Assembly: GCA_002633005.1 (NCBI GenBank)
Contig: NMRA01000600.1
Location: forward strand, 64,001 to 128,000
DNA length: 64,000 nt
Origin: Phoronis australis
Taxonomy: Eukaryota > Phoronida > Phoronidae
Direction of reading: 5' to 3'
The notes beneath the pieces are model-generated. The model was not told the origin of the DNA and ran no database searches. It was given only the letters and a program-made list of their open reading frames with translations. Numbering within the stretch: position 1 is the stretch's first letter; each line of letters begins with the position of its first letter. Positions 23,212 through 35,486 of this stretch are shown in pieces. The position numbers were made by a program, and so were the translations under genes.

Positions 23212-24600
23212 GTGTGCTGTGTTGTGGAGGCAAAATGATGGGAGTTTCGCTTCCTTCAGTCAATGGGTCATTAATGGAAGTCAAAATCACGCTGTAAGGT
23301 TCCACGATCAGTTCACCTCCACTCATTCAACTGCATGCTCTGAAGTAAACTAATGATGGGTGATAACCTGTGGGATTAGGTTTGAAGCTCAGCTTATGAA
23401 AACAAGTTGCCTTCGCCTAGGAACAGTGATTTCTGGACGCCATTTTTGGTGAGCATTGCTCTAATATGGGAATTGGTTCAGCAGCACATGGGAAAGGCTC
23501 CAATGTGACGGGATTGTTTCACCGTATGAATTTGGAACTCTCTGCACACTCCTCCATTTGGCCAACAGAAGTGTATATGGTAGCAAATCAAATGACTGGA
23601 ATCTTGCATGCTGTATGTGAACGTTGGTGTAGTGGAGTACTTGCTTACACAGTGTTATTTGTCTTGCGAATTGTTCTGTCCATAAAGTTCCCTTAGACAA
23701 ACACTCAAAAATGTTATTTGATATGCTCCGAGTCTAATACTCTTGTGACAAATATAGATATGAGCAGTGAAAGAATAGCGTGGCCTTTTGTATCACACTG
23801 GAAGTTGTCTGTCTGTTGGTCTCTCTTATGTAGCACCATGTTATGCATTGTCTTTAAAATGTTCCACTTTTGCATTAGGGTTAGGGGCATCCAAAAAGTA
23901 GGACTTTATGTAATTTTCTTGAAAAATCTTCAAAGTTGCATTAAACGAATTCAAAATGAAATATCTTTGAAAATTGTTACAGCATATTCAATAACTCACC
24001 CAGATGAACATTTATATGAAATGAAATTTGATCACGTGACTTATATTGTTTTACTACCCAGGTACATGTCAGTCACATCCAGTTCACGTGATGGGAAGAA
24101 ACGTAGCGTTCATATGGCGAAATGCCGCTTTAATAGTTTTCTTCATTATTCAGCACTATTTTATCCGTGCAGATTTGTAACGCCACTGACACGTAGAAAG
24201 TGTATGAGACTTCTTTCCCACTTTTGCCCCGGGTTCAGCTGATGTGACCGTCACAAGCCTACATCAGACGAATCGTTGTGAGTCGGAATGTTTTGCACGG
24301 TATGTGAACACCTTTTTATCGAAAGGTTCCATCAGTGATTGGATAAAGACGAGGAACACTGGTGAACCAGAATTTATTTCGACTGGTGTCCTGTGGACGA
24401 ACACAGTGCTGCTGTCAATCGCTAGTTGCTACCAGCTGAGTGAGTCATTGTTGACCTCTTGTTTAGTGGACACACAGAACATATCCAGCGTGTTGAAAAC
24501 TTAAACTGTGATACAAGTATCAAAAGGTTCCAGGTATTTGTAATTGACCTACCGCAAGCTCCGCCCCTTGCCTAAGTTGACAAACCAACAAAAGGTTTTA
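23212..24600. other. CDC26 downstream region, no gene recognised
   Basis: Probably includes the CDC26 3' UTR. Longer frames here (for example 23718-24242) show no domain, no good splice signals and biased composition. I treat them as chance. Confidence 0.5.
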
Positions 24601-24603
24601 CCC

Positions 24604-25482
24604 CATAGGCAGATTTAGGGGGGGGGCCCGGGCCCCCCCCCCCCCTTGGCTGCCGCAAAAAATGAAACAGTAAGAGCGTAGGGAAATATATGTTGAGTTT
24701 ATTAATTAACCCCGGTAATTAAAAGTATACGGATGAAAAAAGATTTAAATGTGTGCAGTTTTAGTGTTGGGGGGGGCTCAAATCCAATTTCAAGTGTCAA
24801 ATTCGGAACACGGCGCATTCGTAACGGAACTATGGCTAAGTATAGGCTCTCCCGCGATATCCCAAGCGACCGGCAGTGGCGCTGCGCACTACGACTCAGT
24901 TTCCGTCGTCTGCTCCACTGTGCAATGAAGAAAATTTACTTCATTTTTTAAAGTAAATGGAACCTGAGTGACGATGAAAAAACAGAAGCTGCTGGTAAGA
25001 TGGGAATTTTAATAGAAGCCTTAGTGAATCACTCAGAAACTCGCAATACTCTCTTTGTCAAACCTTATGTTAAGACGATTTCCAAAGCAATCCCCGGTCA
25101 CTATTGCCAAGACGAATAACGGATTTGGTCTTTTGGGCATTTTAAGACTATTTTAAATACGACAAATTTGTTAAGAATCGATGGCACAAAACGTGTAATA
25201 AGCATTACAAAAAGAAGTAGGTCGTGAGTTCGAGTCTTCGGTACTTGTAAGTTTTCCTGTTTGACACTTTCTCCGTGATTTTTTTTTTTTGCCTTTTTTT
25301 CTTGGTTAATACTTCAGGAATCAAGGAAAATACTTGATTTTTAGAGGTCAAAACAGAAAAATTTCCTGGGCGGGAGGGGGGCAAACCCATCGCATCTACA
25401 ATCGTGGTTCAGATTGCGCAAATGTTTACAGCCGGACAAAATGTTGCCCCCCCCCCCTTGTGATATCCTAGATCCGCCACTG
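24604..25482. mobile_element. hAT-like non-autonomous element, copy A
   Basis: Starts aggcagatttaggg with a G/C homopolymer tract and ends cctagatccgccactg, the complementary CAGTGGCGGATCTAGG-type terminus frequent in hAT-like elements. The body matches 60278-61268 over nearly its whole length. No transposase frame. Relative to copy B it lacks about 110 bp around the tRNA-like part. Confidence 0.7.
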
Positions 25483-27335
25483 TACCCAGCGACGTGTTGT
25501 TTGTCGGGTAAAATGGCGGCTTGGAAACAAGGGTGTGTCAAGAACGACGAGTTCTAAGTGGTCAGTTAAGGCGTCACTCTAAATCCTGGCGAAAGGTTAA
25601 TTAAAAGTACTTTTGTATTCTGCCACTAGGTGGCACTGCGATTGAAAAAGTTCACTGCCATTTTGCTCTTTAATTTCTGTAGATGATGGGCATGCATTTG
25701 TCCAAATACCAGAGACAAGGTATGTGGTCCATAATGACGTATATACAGCGACTCTCAATTACTAGTGTCGTGGCGACCAACAACTGTATGTAAAGTAAAC
25801 TTCTTGAAAAATAATGAAATATTGGAAACCTTCAATTTATTCATAGGAGTTGTGTCGTTCATGGAAAAATGTGCGATATTTTTATAGTTGTCATGGCAAC
25901 GAATTGGGATTTTAGTGTCCCAGCAATTAAAACTGTTTTTATACTTGCAGGCTGATAAAGTTTCATTAAATACATGTAGCGTTGGTCATACCTATAGCGC
26001 CCTCTGTCCAATGAAGTCATGTCAAACAACCACATTATGCCTTTGCCTACACGTGCCGCCATAATTTTCTATTGATGTGTTCAGACATAATTGGAAAGCA
26101 GCAGAAACGCCAAAAGGTGAGTTTGGTATTTTTCCTGCTTTGTTCATACGCCGACGGGAACTTGATGTCATGTACTTTTTGGTTTGATTTCCGCAGTGTG
26201 CCTTGCAATGCTAGTATGGCCCCTAAGTTATTGTACTTACCGCATTCGTATATACATTGTACATGTACATTGACCATTTTGGTTGCCTCACTTGGCGTGA
26301 CACGCTCAATGAATAATCTAGCGGTTCATACTTAACACCAGTATTGAGTTATCCAAGACTTTGTCCAAATGAGCTTAACGCTTATCATCAGATCGCTAAC
26401 CCGGCATTTTCATATCTCCTGCACTTAAATCGACAGCCGGCCACGCCGAGTATTTTCTTTTCACTTCCGGGGCACTCTGAGTTTTGTTGGTAAGTACTGC
26501 CCGATCCATACTCTGGCCTTTTTGAGTAGCGCGCGCACACTGCCCGGTTTAACAGAACACAGGCGAATCTCAGTTTATTCCAAATAAGGCTAGTGTTCAA
26601 AGTTTTGCGACAGATTCAGTAAAATCAACTCTGACAAATGACTATTCAAGTGTTCATAAAAATAATGCGTCGCAATCCCATTCCACACGTTTTTATCGTA
26701 GATGATCCCATGTTGGCTTACGGCTATCGAGCGACGCACACCACTGACACAATATTCCCAGAATGCATTTGCTTAAAAGAGAATGCTAACCCGGCGTGTT
26801 ATGGCGTGTTCAACCAACCTTTCACTTGGTATTGTATTATTGGCGTCAATCTCGAAAGATAAAAGCCAAAATATACTAAATGCTCGTACTACCTATCTCA
26901 CAAACTGGATATTAATAATGGTTTCTGGTGGGTGGGCTTATCCCACACTTGTCGAGTACATATACGTACTAAGCGGGGTTGATCACGCTTGCCCGTTTAG
27001 CAGACTTGGGAAGACCAGTTTTCAAATTTTCCTCCAAACTGTTGAGTGTTGACGAGGGTCACGCATTATTTTGTTTCAGAGAACTGGATACGAAACTCGT
27101 TGTTAGCATCTGTTATAGCCACGTTTGACCAACACCGGGTTTGCGTGGTTGTGGCACAGCTATTGTCTGTTGATACGCGTTATCACCACTACCAAGTAAT
27201 TACATCTATTTCTGAAACTAATCCCCTTAGTTATATGGTGACGATTTCACATCACTGGTCTGTGAAATACGTCCAGGCCTGACGGGATCAGCTAGGGTCC
27301 ATATCCATAACAGCCTGGCTCTCAAATTGCAAATC
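25483..27335. other. Intergenic, upstream of MAM gene
   Basis: No exon recognised. Contains isolated CTCF-like words at 25621-25637 (TGCCACTAGGTGGCACT) and, on the minus strand, around 25990-26012 (GGACAGAGGGCGCTATAGG). Confidence 0.5.
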
Positions 27336-27381
27336 ATGGCTGCCACGAGTACTTTCCCCTCGATGGTGATGCTGGTGACAG
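27336..27381 (+). CDS. MAM gene exon 1 (signal peptide)
   Basis: ATG at 27336, 15 codons plus one base, donor gtaacg after ACAG. Joined to exon 2 it gives ...MVMLVTVVYA-ATSGD, a hydrophobic core followed by an Ala-rich cleavage site. Supported by phase and signal-peptide logic rather than by homology. Confidence 0.7.
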
Positions 27382-30300
27382 GTAACGAGTGTTATAGTAC
27401 ACTCCATCTGAACACAGGTGGAAATTACTTAGCCTAAAAATGACATTAAAAAGTATGTGAAAGCAGTATGTTTACGTAGTTTACGTTTCTGACTCGGTTT
27501 GATCATGTACTGCCTGTGTCGGGCTCTTGCCGGATTGAGCTTGTAATAATTTCTATCAACTTTCTCAAACTTGACTCGATCGTTCATGAATACCCGCAGC
27601 TAAACTCTTTCGAAATTCAATATATTTTAGGAGAACGACCGTTCTATTGGCTCTTAACGCGCATATCATAGTTTTAGGCTAGAAATTCCGCCTCCGTTGG
27701 CCATTTCGGATAGCAGTCGGAAAATGTATTAATTAATAATAAAATTCACCGGGTTCCGATGCTTCATAAAAACGTTGAGAAATTCTGAGTAAACGTTGGT
27801 TTGGCGTCGTTTTTTACCCCGGGAGCTTTCCTGGAGTCACGTACTGGGCCAAATTTGGAAACGATCGTTTCATTCTGTGACAGGAACCAACCCAGCTCAA
27901 CAAGAAATTTAATGTTGCTGGTCTGAAGGAATGTCGACCAAGTGCAGATATTATTTCTCGGCAGAACTAATCAAGAACAACATGAGTTCGCTTTTATCAC
28001 AGTTGGGACTAGTGGCCAAAATCAAAAGTTATTTCCCCTGAGTGGAAAGGGTGGTATTATTGCAAATGAATTGACATTTCAGTTGTGTATGCTGCGACAT
28101 CTGGCGACATCGTTTGTAATTTTGAAGACGGTGGCCTGTGTGGACAAGATGGATTGAAGTGGTCAAGTAATTGGATGGTCTCCATAGCTGAGCAAACAAG
28201 TCGGAAAAACGCTGCTTCTGTCGACCACACGTTGGGAACCCCAAAAGGTAAATCTTTTGAATCCTTCGTTTTCAACAGAATACCACATACATCTATATAG
28301 GGTAGGCCTACACTCCAATTAAGTGCTTTTACAAACCAGCGTTCCGTTCGAAGAAACGAAAATTTGTCATAGACTACTTACCAACATCAACCATATTCCT
28401 TACTCAATGAGAGGTGGGTTTGCGTAGAACTGGCTGTTCGTTCATCCTCAGACCAAAATGCTACAAAGTGACGAGCCAGCGTGCAGAGACGAATCTTAGG
28501 CAATGACAGATTAGCGGTTCGGCCTGCAAGCCCTGAAATCACCTTCTGTTTGACTTGAGATCGTTTTCAAAACTGCACGTAAGCTGAAAACATTTTTGAT
28601 ATGAAAAGCGGGTTTATAGCCATTTAGTCTACTATCTCAAAAACTAACCTGAATGTAACACATTTGTTTTAAATAGGCTAGTTGGCTTGAGAAAGGCGCG
28701 TGTTCACACTAGGGTCGACTAACCTGCTAACGGCAGCTTGAGGGATGTCAAACTAACATGACAGCTAGTGGGCCTAAACTGTGCTACATAGATGAGTTGT
28801 CAATGAGACAGTTTTGAAGTCATTTTACTCGAAGTTCCTCTCCATCTCGAACCTTGGACGCATAATTTTGTGGCCATAATCTCGCCTGTGCGACTATATA
28901 TAGTCTAACCTTTCCTAACGAGAACGACCCCAAATCCAGAACTCACGAATCAACAGGACCGCGGTTTCAGGCTACCATTAGCGTACAGGCGACGCTCGTT
29001 TGTACAGTACTAAGGGTAGGCATTTCAGCTGTAGGCCTACAGAACGGCGATCAGATCCCGTAAAGATGCATACAAAATGATTCCATTCTTACTGAGTCCT
29101 TGTTTTGCTAAGGAAAACTGTTTTTGAAGCTGGTAAAATACTATCCAGCCAAAATCTTTGGGTCATTCTCCTCCTGCAAAGCTTGAAGGTGTAGTTCAGT
29201 ACTCCCCCCTACTGCTCAACCGCCAACGTTCATCAAACTTGGTACGGTATGTAATCAAGAGAAGAGGAGGCAGTGTCACACTGCTAAACCCTTGAGCCAG
29301 GTCTCTAGCTCCTCAGCTCGGTTTTAACCACATATTAATAAAGCATAAAAATATTTCCAGGTGATCAGTATAATGGGCCTACATGCGAGGTCTGCGCACG
29401 TCTGGCACAACGTGTATAAGACCGCCTGCAATTATTATTATTTTTATAATCATGAGCGCATTCTGCACACCGTTTCTCAGAAAATCAATCCCCTTTGCAG
29501 TGTTTTAGCCAGCTAACGGGGAAGACTCTTTTCTTGTGAAACATTGCACAGGTGTATCTAAAAAACAAGATACGGGGTTTTGAAAATTTAGGTCGCCCAA
29601 TAGAGGATCTTATTGTGTCATGTAAAAGTGGGCACAATTTGGGCGCGAGTACTGATACAAACTTTCTCGATTCCTGAAGTGTGAGGACTTCGACTTCCAC
29701 ACAACCTCCAGTTGTAAAATGCTAAGGCAGTCAAATCCCGTGCATTTTTGATCTCCAGCAGGCTCTAACCCTCCCCCCCCCCTCCCATTAATTTGCCGAC
29801 AAATAGCTGCTTTCACCGTGGGATGTCAAATTTCGTAAGAAATCTATAGCCCCGTTTTCCCGGCACAATTTTCATCAACCACCTCGTGTCCTAACGATAT
29901 TTGAACGGACCGTGGCACTTGTAAATTTCACTGGGGATATAACGCCTTCTGTGGAAGAACTCTCTCCCTCTTTCCAGATGCCTTATGGGTATCGTAGTAA
30001 GGAGTGACGAAACAGCATGGCAACACCCACGAGCATTGACTGCTAGACATAACACTGCGATCCAAGATCGGGATTTGTCATTTTTTTTCTTTCTCAACAG
30101 GCCACTATCTGTACCTTGCATCATCTAACACTTCCGGAGACTCGATATCAACCCCGAAGCTAAAACACAGTACAAACTCGAAGTGCGTTGAATTCTACTA
30201 CTTCACGAACGGAACAGATTTCATGCACCTGGCCGTGTCTGTGCTCTCTGACACCATTAACAAAACTTGGGTAGTGACACCGCTATATGAAAGATGGCGA

Positions 30301-33300
30301 CAAGAGCTCTTCCGGTTGCCCCAGGGTTCTGTTAAACTTGTCATTAAGACAACAGCGGCGCTAAAAAGTGCGTTTATTGCCATTGATGACTTCCGTCTCA
30401 GTGACTGCAATGACAGCAGTCCATCGACTGATGACGAGCTGTTTTTGTGCGACTTCGAGAAGGACGCATATTGCGGGTTTAAGAACGATCGCTGGAACGC
30501 ACTGCAGTGGAACCGAACTGAAGCTAAATTTGCATTCACGACAGATGAGCGGAGACCAGCAGTAGACCATACAACCAACACTTCAAAAGGTAAGCTTTGA
30601 TTCATAACCAACTTACACTAGATGATCAATGCATGTCGTCTATGAGTGTAATTTTTGTGTTGTACTGGATTCGATGATATTTGGCGAAGACAGAAACGAC
30701 ACAAATAGATCTCCACAAAAAGTATTAACATTAAAAACCTTTATCCTAGAACATGTGCTCAGTGCATCCAGTGTAACTGACCTTCAAACCGTACACAGTA
30801 ATTAAACTTGTAGTCGGTAGATACATACATGTATATGGTTCAGTGTGCCGACAGTATAATTTTAAACATCAAGTGTAAATTGTGACACAATCAGGTTGGC
30901 ACAAACAATAGTCATCAAAAAGAAAAAGGATCTTATTTTGGATTCAGTGCTGTTTTACTATATACAAGGCGTCATGAATACTCAGTGCTTTAAGCAATGA
31001 TGTTTCAGTAGCTATAAATGGTTTGAATTAAACCATTGAGTGTATTGTGACCTAGCATAGCACTGGTTCGACTGAAACTATTGAGTACATTGTGTTTTGA
31101 CCAAGCGTACTACTGATTCGACTGAAACCACAGGTATAACTGTGCTTTTTTCGTTGTGTCCATAGTTAAAACTTTCGAAATTAGCGATGATGCTATTAAT
31201 GATAACGACTGCAATAACATTAGTTTTGCCCTGAAATCTTTTATCAATCTAGGTCATTATCTGTACGTGGAATCGCGCCAGGAGGAGAGTGAAGAGGAAG
31301 ACGGCCGGCTCTCCGGTAAAACCATAAACGTCCCTGACCTTGAGGAAGGCACTGTCTACTGCATAGAGCTGTTCTACGCGTCTTACGGCACAGGTTCTCT
31401 TCGTATCTATAATGTCAGTGGTTCTGCAAAATCAACCCTCTACAACGACGACGTGGGTAATCGCACGTTGAAGGACAGCGATGCACGATGGGAACGGCTT
31501 GTCCTTCCGCTAAGGCCGGGGCAGTTTGGTATGGTGGTATCGGCAGTTACGGCGAAGAACCGAGGAACGCTGGGCGTGGCGATTGATGACGTTCGCGTAT
31601 ACAACTGTTCTCTGAAAAAGCCTCATACTCCTCCAACGAGGTATGTATGATGGTGAAACAAATCATATTCTGCGCTGCGTCGAAACAAACCTATTTTGTA
31701 CGCATAAATATATACTTCGTTAGACCACTTACCTTTATTAAATTGGTCCTTATGCGAAATTGTCCTCAAACTGGAGATGATTTCAGTACTTCAATAGAAT
31801 CGACAGGCTGTTTTTTGTTCACTGTCGACGTTAGGCTTACGGTGTGATCCGAATTTTTTTATCTTGGTCTGGAAAAATATGAAGCTTTCAGCACATCACG
31901 ACCACAGAAACGAATATTACATTTACTAAGGTACAAGAGAAGGCCGACTTTGTAACAATAACTGGCCCAATCCAAACTTGTTCTTCTCGCATGATGCACC
32001 CGGTTCAGTGCGGCTCTGAGGAATTCTGTTTAAGCTGACATGCAATATTCAACATATCAAAACCATAATACTATTAGACGTGGAAACGACGTAAAAGTCG
32101 AGGGACACTAGCCTAGTTTGGGTGGCAGCATTGACTACAGATAACGAGTACCTATGGTGGCAGTTAGCGCTAAGCTTTGGTCCGTGCCATTTTCATTATT
32201 TCTTTCTCGGGTTGTATATTTTGAAAGCAGGAAATACCACACAATCAATCGCCCCCATTACTGGGAGTCCCATTAGCGTACTTTTCAAAATATCCGATAG
32301 GCGCGTACTTATGCTTAGAGGTGGGCTCACCGACTTAGATTTCAAGACCTCCGAAAAGTAGGTTTGATCAAACCAAAATGTTTCAACAGCTTTTTGTCAG
32401 CAAACACTGAATTAGGATTCGCTCATACCGCCTCGGTGCCCGGTCAATTACTTTCATTTTATTGCCGGCATCAAAAGAAGGTAACGCAGTGGTTTATTCG
32501 TTGCTGGATTCTCAACATTCGCACTCTCGAATACTGCAAAGGCATTACAAATTGTATCTAATGAGACAGACTTTGTCTCAGTTTTATGTTAGCATTGGTT
32601 AGCATGAGAACAATTCGTTTTGAAACAGAACGCAGAAGAATAAACGTCTACGTGGCAACTCGCCCGACGCCAATCCCGACTTAGTCAAGAGCTCATCCCA
32701 CAATCGGACTTCACGCGTCGGATCATTAGGTTTCACGGGCTATCAGTTCGAACCGGAATACACTGACCAAGAAATACTAGAGAGACGCCGTGAACATGCA
32801 CAGGCAACGGAACATATGGATAGTTCTTTGATAAGACAGAATTCGGCAGAGAAATCACTGTCAACGAAATGTCGGCCGGCCACAGACATGGAGATGTTTC
32901 ACGGCCTCATACTTGCTCACAGCGTACCTTTCATTCACTACCGCGAGCCAATTCCTAAGCATGCCGGGCTCACGAGGAAGTCGAAAATAACAAAATACCC
33001 GCTTTCTTCGCCGCCTCTTAGTTCGAACAAGCGGGAACGATGCACCGCAACATAGAGGCATTCACTCTGCAGACGAACCAGTGACGTCGCTGCGTCGTTT
33101 CTCACCTTCCTCAGGGTTAACGCGACACCTTTCGGCAAGGTGAGGTCGACCGTATAAGAGGCGATGTCATGTAAACCGATTAAGACGGTAAAAAAGACTA
33201 CTTTAATCGGGTGGCATTCTCCTTTAATCGCCGTCCAGCAATTTGAAATAGCAAATCTATTGTTAAAGTTTTATGGACCGTTTTAATTTGGAATTGCCAA

Positions 33301-35395
33301 AACTGTCCTTAGGTACGTCAATCAACTGACTTGCGACTTTGAAACGACCACGTGCGGTTTTACCAACCGGGATGACAGGGCGGCTAACTGGTCACGTGTT
33401 TCGGTGAACGAAACAAGCATTTCAGTGGCAGGACACCCGACCCCTGGTAAGCCTAATGTTTTTGATGAAGTTTCCAAAACTTGCAATCGCAAATAGGAGT
33501 CATGTGACTGCTTAGTTTCATTCTTCCGCGTACATTGTTCGGCAACTTCTAATCATGGTTCATCAAATAGATATGGTCATGGTACTCAAAACTTCAGCTT
33601 TTTCAACTTTTTAACCACTTAAAACTTTTGCAGGTCATTTCATGTTGGTTAAACAGGTGACCAAAGTTCTCGACACTTATGTGGCAATCATGGAAACGCC
33701 CAAAGTCCTCACTCGGCAAGGCTGGTGTGTCGGATTTTACTACTACCTCAACTACAATGGCACTGGTGCTGTTTCCGAACTTTCACTGAGCACGGAGTGG
33801 GACAACTTTAAAGACTTTAGCGTTGACCATAGCAAAGCTCAACCGAAATGGCAGCGAGTTGTGAATGTACCCATAGGTTCGGGGAAGGGGCTCAAGTTCG
33901 CTGTAAAATCAGAGTATAAACGAAGAGAAAATGTTACGTTTTACATCGCAGTAGATGACCTGTCTATTGGACCGTGCTTAAACGTAACGTCGACAACGAT
34001 AGCGCCAGCGTCAACAACAGCACCACAGACGCCATCCGCCATTACTATTACGGCCCCACTCAACGTGACGACACCCACCAATATCACCACACTAATCAGT
34101 GTGACTACTATGTCACCCGTTAATGGGACTATGACGACCCCGGTCATTATGACTGACACGACACCAGCGATTATGACTATGACGACACCAGTCAATGTGA
34201 CGACTATGTCACCCGTTAATGGAACTATGACGACACGTGCCAATATGACTATGACAACACCTGTAAATGTGACTATGACAACAATCATTAATGACACAGG
34301 GACGACAGCTGTAAACTCATCGGTAAGTCACTCCAGTTCATCAATTACATGTACTGCACACCTGTAGTAGTCTTCACTTTCCGTATTACGTTTCCGAATA
34401 TATTGGTAAAGACAAGCTTAAGCAAAGAATGTCTAGAGCAAAGCATATTTAGTGGATTAACTTGAATCGTACTGTATATGCGTTCCTGTCTTACCCTCAT
34501 TCTAAATATCCAGTCACGTTCCAGTTCGCACTCAGGTGTGGTCAATGAATAAGAGAGCCAAAGAGTCATAACTGTTTCGGAATATAGACCCTTCGGATTA
34601 TGGAGCTGACCTACAACTAATCATGGGCGCACCCAGGGGGGGGGATCGGGGGATCGAACGAGCCCCCAATTTGACGAATTGGGGAAAAAGGTCCGCCTCA
34701 GCGAAACAAAAATTCAGAGTAAACGAGACAAAAGTCCACAGGAATTCTGCAATTCTCCGCGGATGCACAATTCGTAGGCCTGAACCTAGTGGCCCGTTTT
34801 CTATTTTTTTTTTCTTTTATTTTTGTCTACGTTGAGTTTTGTCAGTGAATGGTTAGTATACCGAAAAATTCGAGCCCCCCCATATTTTAGGCTGGGTGCG
34901 TGCGTGCTAATTACTGATCCTTTTATCTTTGTGTGGGCGTTATCGTACACCACGATCTCAAAGAAGTATTTTGAGCTTACGTGCATGGAATAAATTTAGC
35001 TTGTTCAACAACACGCCTTCTGCCGTACATGTACACGCCATTTCCAAAGTGATCTACATGTACAATATGTTATCCGCACTGCTTCGCGTGACAGGTACAT
35101 GTAGTGCAATCGTACCAAATGTAATATGAACTACATGTACTAACGACAATTGGGTGTATGCGAATACCTTATTAGAGGTAAACTGTGTAGAGTTTAACAG
35201 TCTCTATGTCACGTGTTTTTCTTTTAGGTAACACCCAACATGACCACCCACTCGCCAGCTTCATTCCCAACTACTGCAACCACTTCCGACGCCACCATGT
35301 TACCAAGCGACAACCCAACCACTACGTCCGCTGGTTCTTTGCTAAATGCTCCCCAGTATCTACTACCGGTTGTCATCTCAGCTGCTCTGCTATAA
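27336..35395 (+). CDS. Secreted, probably GPI-anchored protein with three MAM domains and mucin-like stalk (7 coding exons)
   Basis: Seven exons join in frame to 692 codons. Residues 1 to about 19 are a signal peptide (MAATSTFPSMVMLVTVVYA). MAM domains span about 27-173, 187-352 and 370-522, each with a C..FE start, a conserved mid-domain GHY/GHF step and an IDD/VDD..C end. Residues 523-660 are a Thr/Ser/Pro/Asn-rich stalk with many N-glycosylation sequons and an internal 96-bp DNA repeat. The C-terminus is a small-residue TSAGS stretch followed by YLLPVVISAALL and stop, which resembles a GPI-attachment signal (inference). MAM domains act in cell adhesion at the cell surface. Each MAM domain is cut at the same G/H site by a phase-1 intron. 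The exact orthologue is unknown to me. Confidence 0.88.
28083..28247 (+). CDS. MAM gene exon 2 (first half of MAM 1)
   Basis: Acceptor atttcag, donor gtaaat, phase 1 at the end. Encodes CNFEDGGLCGQDGLKWSSNW and ends VDHTLGTPK(G), the typical N-terminal half of a MAM domain. Confidence 0.9.
30101..30589 (+). CDS. MAM gene exon 3 (second half of MAM 1, first half of MAM 2)
   Basis: Acceptor tctcaacag, donor gtaagc. Encodes HYLYLASSNTSG..., CVEFYYF..., AFIAIDDFRLSDC, then FLCDFEKDAYCGFKNDRWN... ending VDHTTNTSK(G). Phase 1 on both sides. Confidence 0.93.
31253..31640 (+). CDS. MAM gene exon 4 (second half of MAM 2)
   Basis: Acceptor caatctag, donor gtatgt. Encodes HYLYVESRQEESEEEDGRLS..., YCIELFYASYGTGSLRIYN..., LGVAIDDVRVYNC and a short linker. 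Ends in phase 2 (AG of an Arg codon). Confidence 0.92.
32380..33230 (+). mobile_element. 5'-truncated copy of the Kolobok-like element
   Basis: From gtcagcaaacactgaattag to gggtggcattctcctttaa this matches the right part of the 18031-19517 element in the same orientation, with clear divergence. It sits inside MAM-gene intron 4, and its left terminus is not visible. Confidence 0.8.
33313..33446 (+). CDS. MAM gene exon 5 (first half of MAM 3)
   Basis: Acceptor gtccttag, donor gtaagc. Encodes YVNQLTCDFETTTCGFTNRD then DRAANWSRVSVNETS. It completes the Arg codon of exon 4 and ends in phase 1 (P-G). Confidence 0.92.
33634..34322 (+). CDS. MAM gene exon 6 (second half of MAM 3 and Thr-rich stalk)
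   Basis: Acceptor ttttgcag, donor gtaagt. Encodes HFMLVKQVTK..., WCVGFYYYLNYNGTG..., FYIAVDDLSIGPC and then about 115 residues rich in Thr, Met, Val and Asn with NVT, NGT and NMT sequons. Near-identical stretches about 96 bp apart (around 34107 and 34202) show recent internal repeat growth. Confidence 0.92.
34623..34908. mobile_element. Small MITE in MAM-gene last intron
   Basis: Begins atgggcgcacccag followed by a G run and ends with a C run, then ggctgggtgcgtgc, an imperfect inverted repeat of the start. About 280 bp, no coding potential. Confidence 0.55.
35228..35395 (+). CDS. MAM gene exon 7 (stalk end and GPI-like tail)
   Basis: Acceptor cttttag precedes GTAACACCC. The exon encodes VTPNMTTHSPASFPTTATTS and ends SAGSLLNAPQYLLPVVISAA-LL, then TAA. 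The very short hydrophobic end with no cytoplasmic tail fits GPI attachment better than a transmembrane helix. Confidence 0.82.
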   Translation, partial: VTPNMTTHSPASFPTTATTSDATMLPSDNPTTTSAGSLLNAPQYLLPVVISAALL

Positions 35396-35480
35396 GAAGT
35401 AATTCACGATCAATAGAGAGAAAAGTGTGTGTAATGTGATTTTACCGTCAGTTTTGATGTACGATAGTCCTACATGTGCA

Positions 35481-35486
35481 AATAAA
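35481..35486 (+). terminator. Poly(A) signal of the MAM gene
   Basis: AATAAA lies 86 bases after the stop codon on the coding strand. Confidence 0.7.

Noticed and set aside
23718-24242. A 174-codon plus-strand frame downstream of CDC26
   Set aside because: Cys/Phe-rich composition, no domain, no splice context. It looks like chance in 3' UTR or intergenic DNA.
33941-34297. A 118-codon minus-strand frame with Val/Ile-rich repeats
   Set aside because: It is the antisense of the Thr-rich stalk of the MAM gene; the repeats in the real exon create it.
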